This document shows, in pieces, positions 10,328-20,237 of a DNA stretch of 58,397 bases. Under the pieces are notes generated by a model. It was not told the DNA's origin, did no database searches, and saw only the letters and a program-made list of their open reading frames with translations. The position numbers and the translations under genes were made by a program. Origin of the DNA: Candidatus Cloacimonadota bacterium. Its GTDB lineage: Bacteria > Cloacimonadota > Cloacimonadia > Cloacimonadales > TCS61. Location of the stretch: contig JAIORE010000245.1 of NCBI GenBank assembly GCA_021108315.1, positions 1 through 58,397 on the forward strand. The letters are read 5' to 3'. How positions within the stretch are numbered: position 1 is the stretch's first letter; every line of letters starts with the position of its first letter.

Positions 10328-10783
10328 ATGAAAAATACAGCTACTAATTCAATAGGAAAGAAGAAAGAATTTTCACCAAAAATTATTAGTTTTTTGTGCA
10401 AATGGTGTTCATATACAGGAGCAGATCTTGCCGGAATCAACCGAATGCAATATGCACCGGCAATTTTGCCAATCAAAGTAATGTGCTCAAGTCGGGTAGA
10501 TCCGGTATTTTTGATAAAATCATATTTACGCGGAGCCGATGGCGTTTTGGTAGGTGGTTGACATCCCGGTGATTGTCATTACCAGGTCGGTAATTATCAT
10601 ACTCGTAGAAGGATAGCAATTGTCAAAAAGATATTTAATTCACTTGGTTTAGATGATTTTAGATTACGTCTTACATGGATTTCCGCATCAGAAGGACAGA
10701 AATTTGCTCAAGTAGCAAATGAATTTACAGAAATGGTTATCTCCAAAGGTGAAAATTCTACAAAGAAAAAAATATTTATATAA
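10328..10783 (+). CDS. MvhD-family iron-sulfur protein, probable selenoprotein, UGA at 10559-10561
   Basis: ORF 10328-10561 continues in frame: ...GVLVGG-U-HPGDCHYQVGNYHTRRRIAIVKKIFNSLGLDDFRLRLTWISASEGQKFAQVANEFTEMVISKGENSTKKKIFI-stop. Confidence 0.85.
10578..10594 (+). promoter_or_regulatory. SECIS-like hairpin in MvhD copy 2
   Basis: ATTACC-AGGTC-GGTAAT, same distance from the UGA as in copy 1 except for sequence drift. Confidence 0.65.
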
Positions 10784-10818
10784 TTAACATTTTTCACTTC
10801 GTTAATGTTAATTAATAT

Positions 10819-10940
10819 TGTCTTTCCGAAGAATCTTATGAAGAAATTCTTTTGAGGAATCTACAACAATAAAAATTTGGTTAGTTAAAATAAACTGTAG
10901 ATTCTTCGTGAGAAAAGCAAGAAGAAAACTCAGAAAGACA
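10819..10940. repeat. Inverted-repeat element (family B)
   Basis: Outer arms TGTCTTTC (10819-10826) / GAAAGACA (10933-10940); inner arms GAAGAATCT (10828-10836) / AGATTCTTC (10899-10907). Confidence 0.7.
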
Positions 10941-11014
10941 TAACTTACTTAATAAATAAAAAAGTAAGTGAAAGTTGAAATGATTAGTTCAATAACTAAT
11001 TTCGAGGTTAATTT

Positions 11015-14000
11015 ATGAGTTTGAAAAGTAGATCAGTTTTAGTAGTTGGAGCAGGAATTGCCGGAATTCAGGCAGCACTTGATCTTGCGGAAATGGGATT
11101 AAAAGTACATTTGGTTGAAGAAACTGCCACAATCGGTGGTAGAATGCCTCAATTAGATAAAACTTTCCCCACAAACGATTGTTCAATGTGTATTCTCTCT
11201 CCCAAAATGAGTGAGTGTGCCAGACATCCGAATATAAAAATTTATATTAAATCATCAGTAGAAAGTATTGCTGGTAATCCGGGTGACTTTTCTGTAAAAA
11301 TATTAGAACACGCTAAATATGTTGATGCGGAAAAATGTGTTGCTTGTGGACTATGCGAAGAAAAATGTCCTATAAAAGTGGAAGATGAATTTGATATGCA
11401 GCTTAGAAAAAGAGGAGCAATATCACGTTATTTTCTGCAAAGTATTCCTTCCGAATACACAATTGATGATTCTATTTGCCTTTATCTAAACAAAGGTGTG
11501 TGTCGTATATGCGAAAAAGTGTGTCCGGCAAATGCTATAGATTTTGAAGATAAAGATAAAGAAATAAAATTAAATGTCGGTGCTGTGATAGTCTCTACAG
11601 GAATTGATGCTTTTAATCCAATTGGATTTGGTCATTTTGGTTATAAACGTTTTCCTAATGTAGTTACTTCTCTTGAATTTGAGAGAATGCTTTCTGCTTC
11701 CGGTCCTTTTGGTGGTCATGTGATGCGAGCTTCTGATAAAAAAGAGCCGAAAAGTATTGCTTTTATCCAGTGTGTAGGTTCGCGAGACGAAAGTATTGAT
11801 CACAACTATTGTTCTTCTGCCTGTTGTATGTTTGCTATCAAGGAAGCTATTATTGCCAAAGAGCATATGAAAGGTATGCAAGCTTCAATTTTTTATATGG
11901 ATATCAGAGCCTACGGAAAAGATTTTGATAAATATTATGAAAAAGCCAAAGGTCAATATAAAGTAGATTTTGTAAAATCAAAAGTTTCTGAAATCTCCGA
12001 ACTTGATAACGGTAGTTTAACATTAAGATATGTTTTAGAAAATGGAGATATTCAATTTGCTGATTTTGATATGGTCGTGCTTTCTATTGGTTTACAACCA
12101 CGAGAAAATATTGGGAAATTAGCAGGAAAACTCGGTATAAAACTGAATGAATACGGTTTTATTCGTTCCGATGCTTTTTCACCTTTGCAAACAACCCGCG
12201 AAGGAATTTATGTTTGCGGGGCTGCGAATGCTCCAAAAGATATTCCCGAATCGGTTTTAACTGCTTCCGGTGCAGTTGCGGAAGCAACTAAATATTTGCG
12301 ATTGGATAGACAAGAAATTACAGCAAAAAAAGATGCTGTTCCTGAACTTGATGTAGTCGGTGATAGACCACGAGTTGGTGTGTTCGTTTGTCATTGCGGG
12401 ATAAATATTGCTGGTGTGGTAGATGTGAAAGATGTGGCAAAAAATGCGAGTACTTTGCAAAATGTTGAGCATTCGGAAGATATTATCTATGCTTGTTCAC
12501 AAGATTGCCTTAATACGATCAAAGAACGTATCAAAGAAAAAAATCTTAATAGAATTGTAGTTGCTGCTTGTACTCCGAGAACTCATGAACCTCTTTTCCG
12601 CGAAACTATAGCGGAAGCCGGTTTGAATCCATATTTGTTTGAAATGGCAAATATTCGTGATCAATGTTCTTGGGCACATATGAACGAACCGGAAAAAGCA
12701 ACTGAAAAATCAAAAGATCTGGTAAATATGGGTGTTGCAAAAGCTCGCGATCTTACTCCTTTAGATAGACTTCCCATTGAGATAAATCCAAAAGCTTTAG
12801 TGATCGGTGGTGGCCTTGCTGGTATGAATACTGCCAAAGCTATTGCAGAAGCCGGTTATGAAGTTTTTCTGATAGAAAAAGAGGATGAACTTGGTGGAAA
12901 TATGCGGAATATTTATTATAATTTTGGAAATAATCCCCAAGAATTCCTTGCAAAAACAATTTCAGAAGTTTCAGCAAATAAATTTATACATATTTATAAA
13001 AATGCAAATATTGAAAGAATTGATGGTTATGTAGGAAACTTCAAAACAACCATTACAGATAAAAAATCTGAGAATAAAACTGATTTAGAACACGGCGTAG
13101 TGATTGTAGCCACAGGTGCAGAAGAGCATAAAACAGAAGAATATTCTTATGGTAAATCTACTCGTATTATTACCCAAGTTGAGCTGGAAAAGATGTTGCA
13201 TGAAGATGAATTTCCCAAAGGAAAAATTAGAAATGTAATGATGATCCAGTGTGTTGGTTCACGAGAAGAGAATAAAATGTATTGTAGCAGAGTTTGTTGT
13301 ACAAAAGCTGTGAAGAATGCTTTAAATATAAAAGAAAAATATCCAAATGTTAATATTTACATTGCATATCGAGATATTAGAACTTATGGTTTCCGAGAAA
13401 AATATTATACTGAACTTCGTGATAAAGGTGCGATGTTCATCAAGTATGAACCTGAAAATAAACCAACTGTGAAACTTGTGAATGATTATAATCCGGATAG
13501 TAAAGTTCAAGTAACTGTATTCGATCCGCTTATGGACAAAGAAGTGGAAGTAACGGCAGACCTCTTAGTATTGGCTACTGCGATAGATCCACTTCCAGAA
13601 AATATAGATTTGGCTCGTATGCTAAAAGTCCCACTTAATTCCGATGGAATGTACTTAGAGGCACATGTGAAACTTCGTCCTTCGGATTTTGCAACGGATG
13701 GAATTTTTGTAGCCGGACTTGCTCATAATCCAAAAGATATGGATGAAAGCTTGACTCAAGCCAAAGCTGCTGCAAGTAGAGCACTTACATATTTGAATAA
13801 GAAAGCGATTCTTGCGGAAGGAACTATTTCAGAAGTAAATGAAAGTAGATGTTCAGGATGTGGTTTTTGTGAGGAAATTTGTCCTTATAGTGCGATAGAA
13901 ATTGACCTTGAAAAAGAAGTAGCTGTCATAAATGATGCTCTTTGTAAAGGTTGCGGTGCTTGTGTAGCATCTTGTCGGTGCGGAGCTTTGGACTTACGTG

Positions 14001-14068
14001 GATTTTCTAATGAACAACTATTTTCAGCATTTGATGCGTTGGATATGACTGAAGCTTTAGGAGAATAA
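11015..14068 (+). CDS. Double-length HdrA-like polyferredoxin flavoprotein
   Basis: 1017 aa; two nucleotide-binding segments (VVGAGIAGIQAAL; VIGGGLAGMNTAK), 'FPTNDCSMCILSPKM', 'CHCGINIAGVVDV', C-terminal CSGCGFCEEICP/CKGCGACVASC. Confidence 0.9.
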   Translation: MSLKSRSVLVVGAGIAGIQAALDLAEMGLKVHLVEETATIGGRMPQLDKTFPTNDCSMCILSPKMSECARHPNIKIYIKSSVESIAGNPGDFSVKILEHAKYVDAEKCVACGLCEEKCPIKVEDEFDMQLRKRGAISRYFLQSIPSEYTIDDSICLYLNKGVCRICEKVCPANAIDFEDKDKEIKLNVGAVIVSTGIDAFNPIGFGHFGYKRFPNVVTSLEFERMLSASGPFGGHVMRASDKKEPKSIAFIQCVGSRDESIDHNYCSSACCMFAIKEAIIAKEHMKGMQASIFYMDIRAYGKDFDKYYEKAKGQYKVDFVKSKVSEISELDNGSLTLRYVLENGDIQFADFDMVVLSIGLQPRENIGKLAGKLGIKLNEYGFIRSDAFSPLQTTREGIYVCGAANAPKDIPESVLTASGAVAEATKYLRLDRQEITAKKDAVPELDVVGDRPRVGVFVCHCGINIAGVVDVKDVAKNASTLQNVEHSEDIIYACSQDCLNTIKERIKEKNLNRIVVAACTPRTHEPLFRETIAEAGLNPYLFEMANIRDQCSWAHMNEPEKATEKSKDLVNMGVAKARDLTPLDRLPIEINPKALVIGGGLAGMNTAKAIAEAGYEVFLIEKEDELGGNMRNIYYNFGNNPQEFLAKTISEVSANKFIHIYKNANIERIDGYVGNFKTTITDKKSENKTDLEHGVVIVATGAEEHKTEEYSYGKSTRIITQVELEKMLHEDEFPKGKIRNVMMIQCVGSREENKMYCSRVCCTKAVKNALNIKEKYPNVNIYIAYRDIRTYGFREKYYTELRDKGAMFIKYEPENKPTVKLVNDYNPDSKVQVTVFDPLMDKEVEVTADLLVLATAIDPLPENIDLARMLKVPLNSDGMYLEAHVKLRPSDFATDGIFVAGLAHNPKDMDESLTQAKAAASRALTYLNKKAILAEGTISEVNESRCSGCGFCEEICPYSAIEIDLEKEVAVINDALCKGCGACVASCRCGALDLRGFSNEQLFSAFDALDMTEALGE

Positions 14069-14154
14069 TAGCAACTAACAAAACAAACAAGGCGAACAAG
14101 GAAAAATATTGAACCACAAATGGACACGAATTTACACGAAAAAGGAAATAATTA

Positions 14155-14913
14155 ATGGCTGAAATGTACGATTTTATTCTAACTAAATTAATGCCTATGA
14201 TCGAAACATATAAAATTAAAAATATATGTGATTACGGTTGTGGAGATGGTGAATTACTTGAGAAATTGAATACTCAAAAAAAAGATTTATCATTGACTGG
14301 CATTGATTATTTCAGTAAATTCGGAGATAAAAATCCTCAGAATAATAAATCGGATATTTCCTATATTGATCGTGAAAGTGCTGAATATGAAAAATTATCG
14401 GAATTAAACAAATTTGATATGGTTCTATCTACATTTGCTCTGCATCATTTTCAGTATCCTATCGGTGAATTGCAATTACTTACAGATTTAGTGAAATCCG
14501 GAGGATATTTGGTTTTTGTTGATTTAGTTTTTCAAACTGATAATCAAGCAAAAATAGCAAAAAATATTTCCTCATATATTGAAGAAATGGGATTAGCGAT
14601 TAAAGGACATTATCATCGGCATCATTACACACTAGAAGAAGTGAAGGATTTGATAAAAGCAATACCTGTAGAAATTGTTACTGCGGAAGAAATTACTAAT
14701 GAACTTACTGAAGAAGAGAACAATGAAAACATCAAAATTAAATTAGATAGGAATTCCTTGATTCGAAAAAATCTAAGTAAAGCTCCTGAGCATTGGAAAG
14801 AATTATGGCTTCCTTTTTTTGAGCAAGAGAAAAAAATAGTAGAGAAAAGAGGTTATGATATGAGTTCATTATTGTTTTTTTGTTTGAAGAGAAATAAAAA
14901 AAATAATATTTAA
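14155..14913 (+). CDS. Class I SAM-dependent methyltransferase
   Basis: 252 aa; motif I 'ICDYGCGDGELLEKL', 'FDMVLSTFALHHF'. Confidence 0.8.
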   Translation: MAEMYDFILTKLMPMIETYKIKNICDYGCGDGELLEKLNTQKKDLSLTGIDYFSKFGDKNPQNNKSDISYIDRESAEYEKLSELNKFDMVLSTFALHHFQYPIGELQLLTDLVKSGGYLVFVDLVFQTDNQAKIAKNISSYIEEMGLAIKGHYHRHHYTLEEVKDLIKAIPVEIVTAEEITNELTEEENNENIKIKLDRNSLIRKNLSKAPEHWKELWLPFFEQEKKIVEKRGYDMSSLLFFCLKRNKKNNI

Positions 14914-15055
14914 AATTGAATATTGAATATTTCACTGTTTTCTCTAAGGTATTTTTTTTGTTCGTATTGTTGGTTTTGTTCGTTGCTAAAATAAATTTGT
15001 ATTAATTCGGGCTAATTCGAGTTAATTCGTGGTTTCAAAAAATGGAGAAAGAAAT

Positions 15056-15478
15056 ATGAAAGAATGGCAACCCAAAATATTGGCTATTTTATGTAATTGG
15101 TGTTCTTATGCCGGAGCGGATTTGGCTGGAGTATCCCGTATCCAATATCCACCAAATGTGCGTGTGATCAGGATTCCCTGTTCAGGAAGAGTAGATCCGC
15201 TATTTATAATGAAAAGTTTGCAGAGCGGTTTTGACGGGCTGCTCGTTTCGGGCTGACATCCTGGCGATTGCCATTACCTGTCAGGTAATTTTGTCGCTCG
15301 TAGACGATATTCTACGATAAAACCTCTTTTGGAATTCATCGGTATTGAACCGGAAAGAGTACAATTCTCTTGGATTTCTGCCGGAGAAGGTGAACGTTTT
15401 GCAGATGTGGTTACTAAAGTCACAGAAGATATTAGGAAAATCGGTCCCGCTACCAGATTGATAAAAGGGAAGAGTTAA
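15056..15478 (+). CDS. MvhD-family iron-sulfur protein, probable selenoprotein, UGA at 15254-15256
   Basis: Likely ATG at 15056 after GGAGAAAG; continues in frame past TGA: ...GLLVSG-U-HPGDCHYLSGNFVARRRYSTIKPLLEFIGIEPERVQFSWISAGEGERFADVVTKVTEDIRKIGPATRLIKGKS-stop. Confidence 0.85.
15273..15289 (+). promoter_or_regulatory. SECIS-like hairpin in MvhD copy 3
   Basis: ATTACCT-GTC-AGGTAAT; the stem is kept although the encoded residues changed (YQV to YLS). Confidence 0.65.
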
Positions 15479-15652
15479 CCACTATAGTGAACAATGAATA
15501 ATTAATAGTGAATAATGAAGAAAAAGACGAAGAAATCTTAGTGAACTCTATGGTAATTCCTGTAGTTCGTATTGTTTGTTTTGTTCGTTGCTAAATAATT
15601 CATGCTAATTCGAGTTTATTAGTGGTTTCAAAAAAATAATTAGGAGAAAACT

Positions 15653-16618
15653 TTGATACAAGAATTAAGAATTCAGATTAAAAAATTGATCAAAGATAAA
15701 ACGGTTGATTTGGTGATCGGATGGGAAAAGGGAACACTTCCCCTTACAGCAACACCGCTTTTTATGAAGACAGAAGAAGATGTTGATAGATTGATTTTTG
15801 ATCATACTTGTCGGAATAATTTAACAACTTTTCTCACAAAAGATAAAAGAAAACTCGGAAAACAATATGATAAGATCGGAATCATTGTAAAAGGATGTGA
15901 TGGTCGCTCAATTGTGTTGTATTCTGTAGAAAAACAGATAAAACGAGAAAATGTGGTTATTATTGGTGTTCCGTGTAATGGAATTATCGAAAAGAAAAAA
16001 GTTTATCAGAAAATTGATAAAAAAGAGATTTTAGAATATAAAATTGAAGATGAACAACTATATTTGAAAGGTCGTGATTTTGAAATTACTCTTCCTTTTG
16101 ATGAAGTTTTATGTGATTCTTGTCTCTCTTGTTCATATCCTGATGCTCTGGAAACAGATCATTTTATTGGAGATGCACGAGAGAAACTTGATCTTCCGAA
16201 CGAATACTCTCAAGTAGAAGAATTTGAAAAAAAACCATCAGAAGAACGCTGGGAACTTATCAAAGAAGAATATTCAAAATGTATTCGCTGCTATGCTTGC
16301 CGAAATGTTTGTCCTTCCTGCTATTGTAATGTGTGTTTTGTAGATCAAAATGATCCTCAATGGATTGGAAAAACTCCTGAAGTTACTGATTCCATAATTT
16401 TTCATTTAATCAGAAATCTGCACGTTGCTGGACGTTGTGTGAATTGTGGAGCTTGTGTTTCTGCTTGTCCTGTGGATATTGATCTATTGATGATGAATAA
16501 AAAAGTTGAAAAAGAAATTAAAGAAAGATTTAATTATACAGCAGGGACAGATATTAATGAAAAACCGTTTACTGCAACTTTTTGTGAAAACGAAAAACAA
16601 GATTTTATAATGAGTTAA
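15653..16618 (+). CDS. FdhB/FrhB-type 4Fe-4S dicluster protein
   Basis: 321 aa, TTG start after AGGAG; 'GCDGRSIVL', 'CIRCYACRNVCPSCYCNVC', 'CVNCGACVSACPVDI'. Confidence 0.8.
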   Translation: MIQELRIQIKKLIKDKTVDLVIGWEKGTLPLTATPLFMKTEEDVDRLIFDHTCRNNLTTFLTKDKRKLGKQYDKIGIIVKGCDGRSIVLYSVEKQIKRENVVIIGVPCNGIIEKKKVYQKIDKKEILEYKIEDEQLYLKGRDFEITLPFDEVLCDSCLSCSYPDALETDHFIGDAREKLDLPNEYSQVEEFEKKPSEERWELIKEEYSKCIRCYACRNVCPSCYCNVCFVDQNDPQWIGKTPEVTDSIIFHLIRNLHVAGRCVNCGACVSACPVDIDLLMMNKKVEKEIKERFNYTAGTDINEKPFTATFCENEKQDFIMS

Positions 16619-16621
16619 ACT

Positions 16622-17644
16622 ATGGTAAAAATTAAAAAAACAGAATTAAGTGGATTGATAAATTATCTTTCTGAAAAATATCAGGTATTTGCTCCGGTAA
16701 AGGATGGGAAAAAGACTTCATTCCAGAAAATTAAATCGGCTGATGAAATTATTGATTCGATTCCCAATACAAATTTATCTCCAAAAAGTATTTTCTTTCC
16801 GCAAGCGGAAGTTCTCTTTAAATATGATGAAAATGGAATAAAGGTTCCAAAAAAAGATGAAAAGCCTTTTGCAGTATGGGGAATGAGAAATTGTGATGCA
16901 AAAAGTGTGCTGATGCTGAACAAAGTTTTTGGAAATGCTCATCAAATTCCTGATAATAAAATGTACAATGATCCTTATTGGAAACAAAAATACGATTCTT
17001 CTCTAATATTCGGATTAGCTTGTAATGCTCCCCTTTCTACCTGTTTTTGTAATTGGTTTGACGGTGGTCCATTCGATGAAAAAGGCTCTGATGTTTTTGT
17101 GATTGAAACTGATGATCATTTTATTATGAATGGCATTTCTGAAAAAGGGAAAAAATTTCTAAAAGAATATAAAAAAGATGATAAATCTGATATTGATAAA
17201 GAAAAAATAGAATCTCTCAAGCAAAAAGCAGAATCATATCTCTCAGAAAAAGTGGATATTTCAAATATTTATGATAAATTGAACAAGATTTGGGATGAGC
17301 CGATTTGGGAAGAGATCAGTAGCAAATGTATAAATTGTGGAGCTTGTACTTTTGTATGTTCCACCTGCCATTGTTTTGATGTTTCCGATGAGGGAAAATC
17401 CGGTAAGGGTCAAAGAATTCGTCTTTGGGATTCCTGTATGTTTCCGATATTTACAAACGAAGCTTCGGGGCACAATCCACGTGGAGTTTCTGTACAGCGC
17501 GTAAAACAAAGAGTGATGCACAAGTACAATTATTTTATGGATAATTATAATGAACACCTTTGTACAGGTTGTGGAAGATGCGTTTTAGTTTGTCCTGTAA
17601 ATTTGGATATTAGAGAAATATTAAAAAAAATAATTAAAGTATAA
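16622..17644 (+). CDS. Sulfhydrogenase beta-like / AsrA-like 4Fe-4S dicluster protein
   Basis: 340 aa; 'CINCGACTFVCSTCHCFDV', 'RLWDSCMFPIFTNEASGHNPR', 'CTGCGRCVLVCPVNLDIRE'. Confidence 0.85.
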   Translation: MVKIKKTELSGLINYLSEKYQVFAPVKDGKKTSFQKIKSADEIIDSIPNTNLSPKSIFFPQAEVLFKYDENGIKVPKKDEKPFAVWGMRNCDAKSVLMLNKVFGNAHQIPDNKMYNDPYWKQKYDSSLIFGLACNAPLSTCFCNWFDGGPFDEKGSDVFVIETDDHFIMNGISEKGKKFLKEYKKDDKSDIDKEKIESLKQKAESYLSEKVDISNIYDKLNKIWDEPIWEEISSKCINCGACTFVCSTCHCFDVSDEGKSGKGQRIRLWDSCMFPIFTNEASGHNPRGVSVQRVKQRVMHKYNYFMDNYNEHLCTGCGRCVLVCPVNLDIREILKKIIKV

Positions 17645-17645
17645 T

Positions 17646-18185
17646 ATGGAAGATTTTCAAAAACAAATTTATGAATTACAGAAAAAAGTCGATGCTTTAG
17701 AAAAAAAACAACCTAAAGATAAGCTTTCAATGGTTGTGTTTTCCGGTTCTCTGGATAAAATATTAGCTGCCTTTGTTATCGCTACTGGTGCCGCTGCGAT
17801 GGAAACCGAAGTTACAATGTTCTTTACTTTTTGGGGAACAGCTGTCCTTAGGAAAAAAGCAAAAGTTAAGAAGAATTTCATCTCGAAAATGTTCGGTATT
17901 ATGCTTCCGACAGGAACTAAAAAATTGAAACTTTCTACGATGAATATGGCTGGGATTGGAACTACATTAATGAAAGATTTAATGAAGAAAAAGGGAATAA
18001 TATCTCTTGAAGATTTGCTGAAAATTGCTGAAGAATCTGAAATTAAAATATTTATTTGTGAAATGTCGATGGATTTGATGGGAATGAAACCGGAAGAAAT
18101 GATAGATTATAATAATCTTGAATACTGTGGTGTAGCTAAATTTTTAGTAGAAGCAAATGAAAGCAGAACAACATTATTTATTTAG
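17646..18185 (+). CDS. DsrE/DsrF/DrsH-like family protein
   Basis: 179 aa; N-terminal coiled coil then 'LSMVVFSGSLDKILAAFVIATGAAAMETEVTMFFTFWGTAVL', 'IFICEMSMDLMGM'. Confidence 0.85.
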   Translation: MEDFQKQIYELQKKVDALEKKQPKDKLSMVVFSGSLDKILAAFVIATGAAAMETEVTMFFTFWGTAVLRKKAKVKKNFISKMFGIMLPTGTKKLKLSTMNMAGIGTTLMKDLMKKKGIISLEDLLKIAEESEIKIFICEMSMDLMGMKPEEMIDYNNLEYCGVAKFLVEANESRTTLFI

Positions 18186-18212
18186 AAATTTTTATTAATA
18201 AAGAGGAAATAA

Positions 18213-19052
18213 ATGTGCAATTGTGAAAATACGTATATTCCTATTCCAATGAAAGTGGAAAGGATTCTGAATGAAAATCCGGATCGCTCTTTAAGAACTT
18301 ATGATCTTTCTTTTGTGAATGAAGAAGATAAGAATAATTTTAAGTATCTACCCGGACAATTTTGTGAATTTTCTATTCTGGGAAAAGGAGAATCACCATT
18401 TGGGATAGCTTCTTCTCCTACTGAAAAAGATATTTTGAAATTTACTGTAAATCGAACCGGCTCAGTTACAAACGATATACATCATTTACAAGTTGGAGAT
18501 ACGGTAGGAATCCGTGGTCCTATGGGAAACTGGTATCCTGTTGAAAAATTCAAAGGTGGTGATGTTGTCATTATCGGCGGTGGATTTGCTTTCACCACAT
18601 TACGATCTATGCTCATTTATATGTTGGAAAATCGAGCGGATTACGGAAAAATCACAGTGATTTATGGTGCCCGAACTCCCGATCTTTTTATTTATAAAGA
18701 TGAGCTGAAAGAATGGGACAAACGAGATGACCTTATCCTTCATCTCACAATTGATAGACCTATGAAAGGCTGGGGTGGACTCTGTGGTTTTGTACCCACA
18801 ATTACTAAAGAATTAGCACTGGATCCGACCTCTTGGGTTGTTGTTTGCGGTCCTCCGATTATGATCAAATTTACTCTTCCTGTTCTTATTGAATCAGGTT
18901 TTCCAGACAATAAAATATATACTTCATTAGAAAGAAGAATGAAATGCGGGATTGGGAAATGTGGAAGATGTGGAATCGGTTCAAAATATATTTGTGTGGA
19001 TGGGCCTGTATTTTCTTATGAAGAATTGAAGAAAATCCCGGAAGCTTTTTAA
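18213..19052 (+). CDS. FAD/NAD(P)-binding reductase (sulfhydrogenase gamma / AsrB / NfnA-like)
   Basis: 279 aa; 'GQFCEFSILGKGESPFGIASSPTE', 'VIIGGGFAFTTLRSM', C-terminal 2Fe-2S ligands 'CGIGKCGRCGIGSKYIC'. Confidence 0.9.
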   Translation: MCNCENTYIPIPMKVERILNENPDRSLRTYDLSFVNEEDKNNFKYLPGQFCEFSILGKGESPFGIASSPTEKDILKFTVNRTGSVTNDIHHLQVGDTVGIRGPMGNWYPVEKFKGGDVVIIGGGFAFTTLRSMLIYMLENRADYGKITVIYGARTPDLFIYKDELKEWDKRDDLILHLTIDRPMKGWGGLCGFVPTITKELALDPTSWVVVCGPPIMIKFTLPVLIESGFPDNKIYTSLERRMKCGIGKCGRCGIGSKYICVDGPVFSYEELKKIPEAF

Positions 19053-19381
19053 AAATAATAAAAAGATGAAACCACGAATTAACTCGAATTCACACGAAAA
19101 AGAAAAAAATACTTAGGCACAGACTTACACTGACTAAAAGATAAGAAAAAGAATATTTACCGTAAAGACTCTAAGGCGAAAAAACTAACCACAGAGCACA
19201 CAGGGAGCACAGAGAAAAAATGGTAACAAGTTATTTTCTCTCGTTCCCAAGCTGGGAACTTGAGAACGAGATTTAATATTTTTTTTCTTAGTCTGTGTTT
19301 TGTCCGTGAAAGTCTGTGGCAAGGAAATTTGTGCTAATTTGTGGTTTCAAAATAGTGGTTTCAAGATTTAAGGAGAAATAG

Positions 19382-19852
19382 ATGGAAAAGATAATATTAA
19401 GTAAATTGGATGCTAATTTTAAAAATGAAATTGCTTCTCAACCGGGAGCAGAGCACTTCCAACGATGTTTTACTTGTGGAACTTGTACAGCGTCTTGTCC
19501 TGTAGCGGAAGTTCACTCGGATTATGATCCTCGTAAAATTATTCGTATGGTAATTTACGGAATGAAAGAGGAAGTTCTTTCCTCAGATATTCTTTGGATG
19601 TGTTCCAGATGCTATACTTGCTATGCGTTATGTCCACAAGGTGTGAAATTTACTGATGTTATCAGTGTTTTACGTGATAAAGCTATAAAAGAGGGTTATG
19701 CACCAAAAGAACGTTATAATGAAGCAAGAGAATTGGATAAATTTATTCAAGATTTACGCTGTGATTTGATAAATCAGAAACTTCATCCGGAAGATGATTA
19801 TAAAGAAACAATCTCTACAAAAATTAAGGAAGAAATGGATAAGAAATGGTAA
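19382..19852 (+). CDS. HdrC-like 4Fe-4S protein
   Basis: 156 aa; 'CFTCGTCTASCPVAE', 'CSRCYTCYALCPQGV'. Confidence 0.85.
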   Translation: MEKIILSKLDANFKNEIASQPGAEHFQRCFTCGTCTASCPVAEVHSDYDPRKIIRMVIYGMKEEVLSSDILWMCSRCYTCYALCPQGVKFTDVISVLRDKAIKEGYAPKERYNEARELDKFIQDLRCDLINQKLHPEDDYKETISTKIKEEMDKKW

Positions 19853-19994
19853 CAAGAAATCAGTGAATAACTAATAGTGAATAGTGAACAAAAAGAAGAA
19901 TTAGTCATTTGTATTTTTAAGTTGCTAAAAACTATTCGAACTAATTTGAGTTAATTCGTGGTTTCAAAAAATAAAAAGAGAAAATGGAGGAAAA

Positions 19995-20225
19995 ATGCAA
20001 GTAGATCAAACTTTGGATTGTAAAGGGCTTTCTTGCCCAATGCCTATCATTAAATTGAGTAAGACATTGAAAAAACAGATGAAAAGTGGTGAAGTATTGG
20101 AAATGATAGGAACAGATCCTGGTTCAAAAACCGATGTTCCTGCTTGGTGTGAAAAAACAGGCAATACTTTATTGGAATCGAAAGAAGAAGACGGAGCTTT
20201 TATCTTTTACATTAAAAAGAAGTAA
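19995..20225 (+). CDS. tusA: TusA-family sulfur carrier protein
   Basis: 76 aa, 'LDCKGLSCPMPIIKLSKTL'. Confidence 0.9.
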   Translation: MQVDQTLDCKGLSCPMPIIKLSKTLKKQMKSGEVLEMIGTDPGSKTDVPAWCEKTGNTLLESKEEDGAFIFYIKKK

Positions 20226-20237
20226 AAGGAGAAAATT

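Noticed and set aside
11570-13510. Antisense ORFs opposite the large HdrA (and similar antisense ORFs throughout the window)
   Set aside because: Shadow ORFs of well-supported genes on the opposite strand with no family resemblance.
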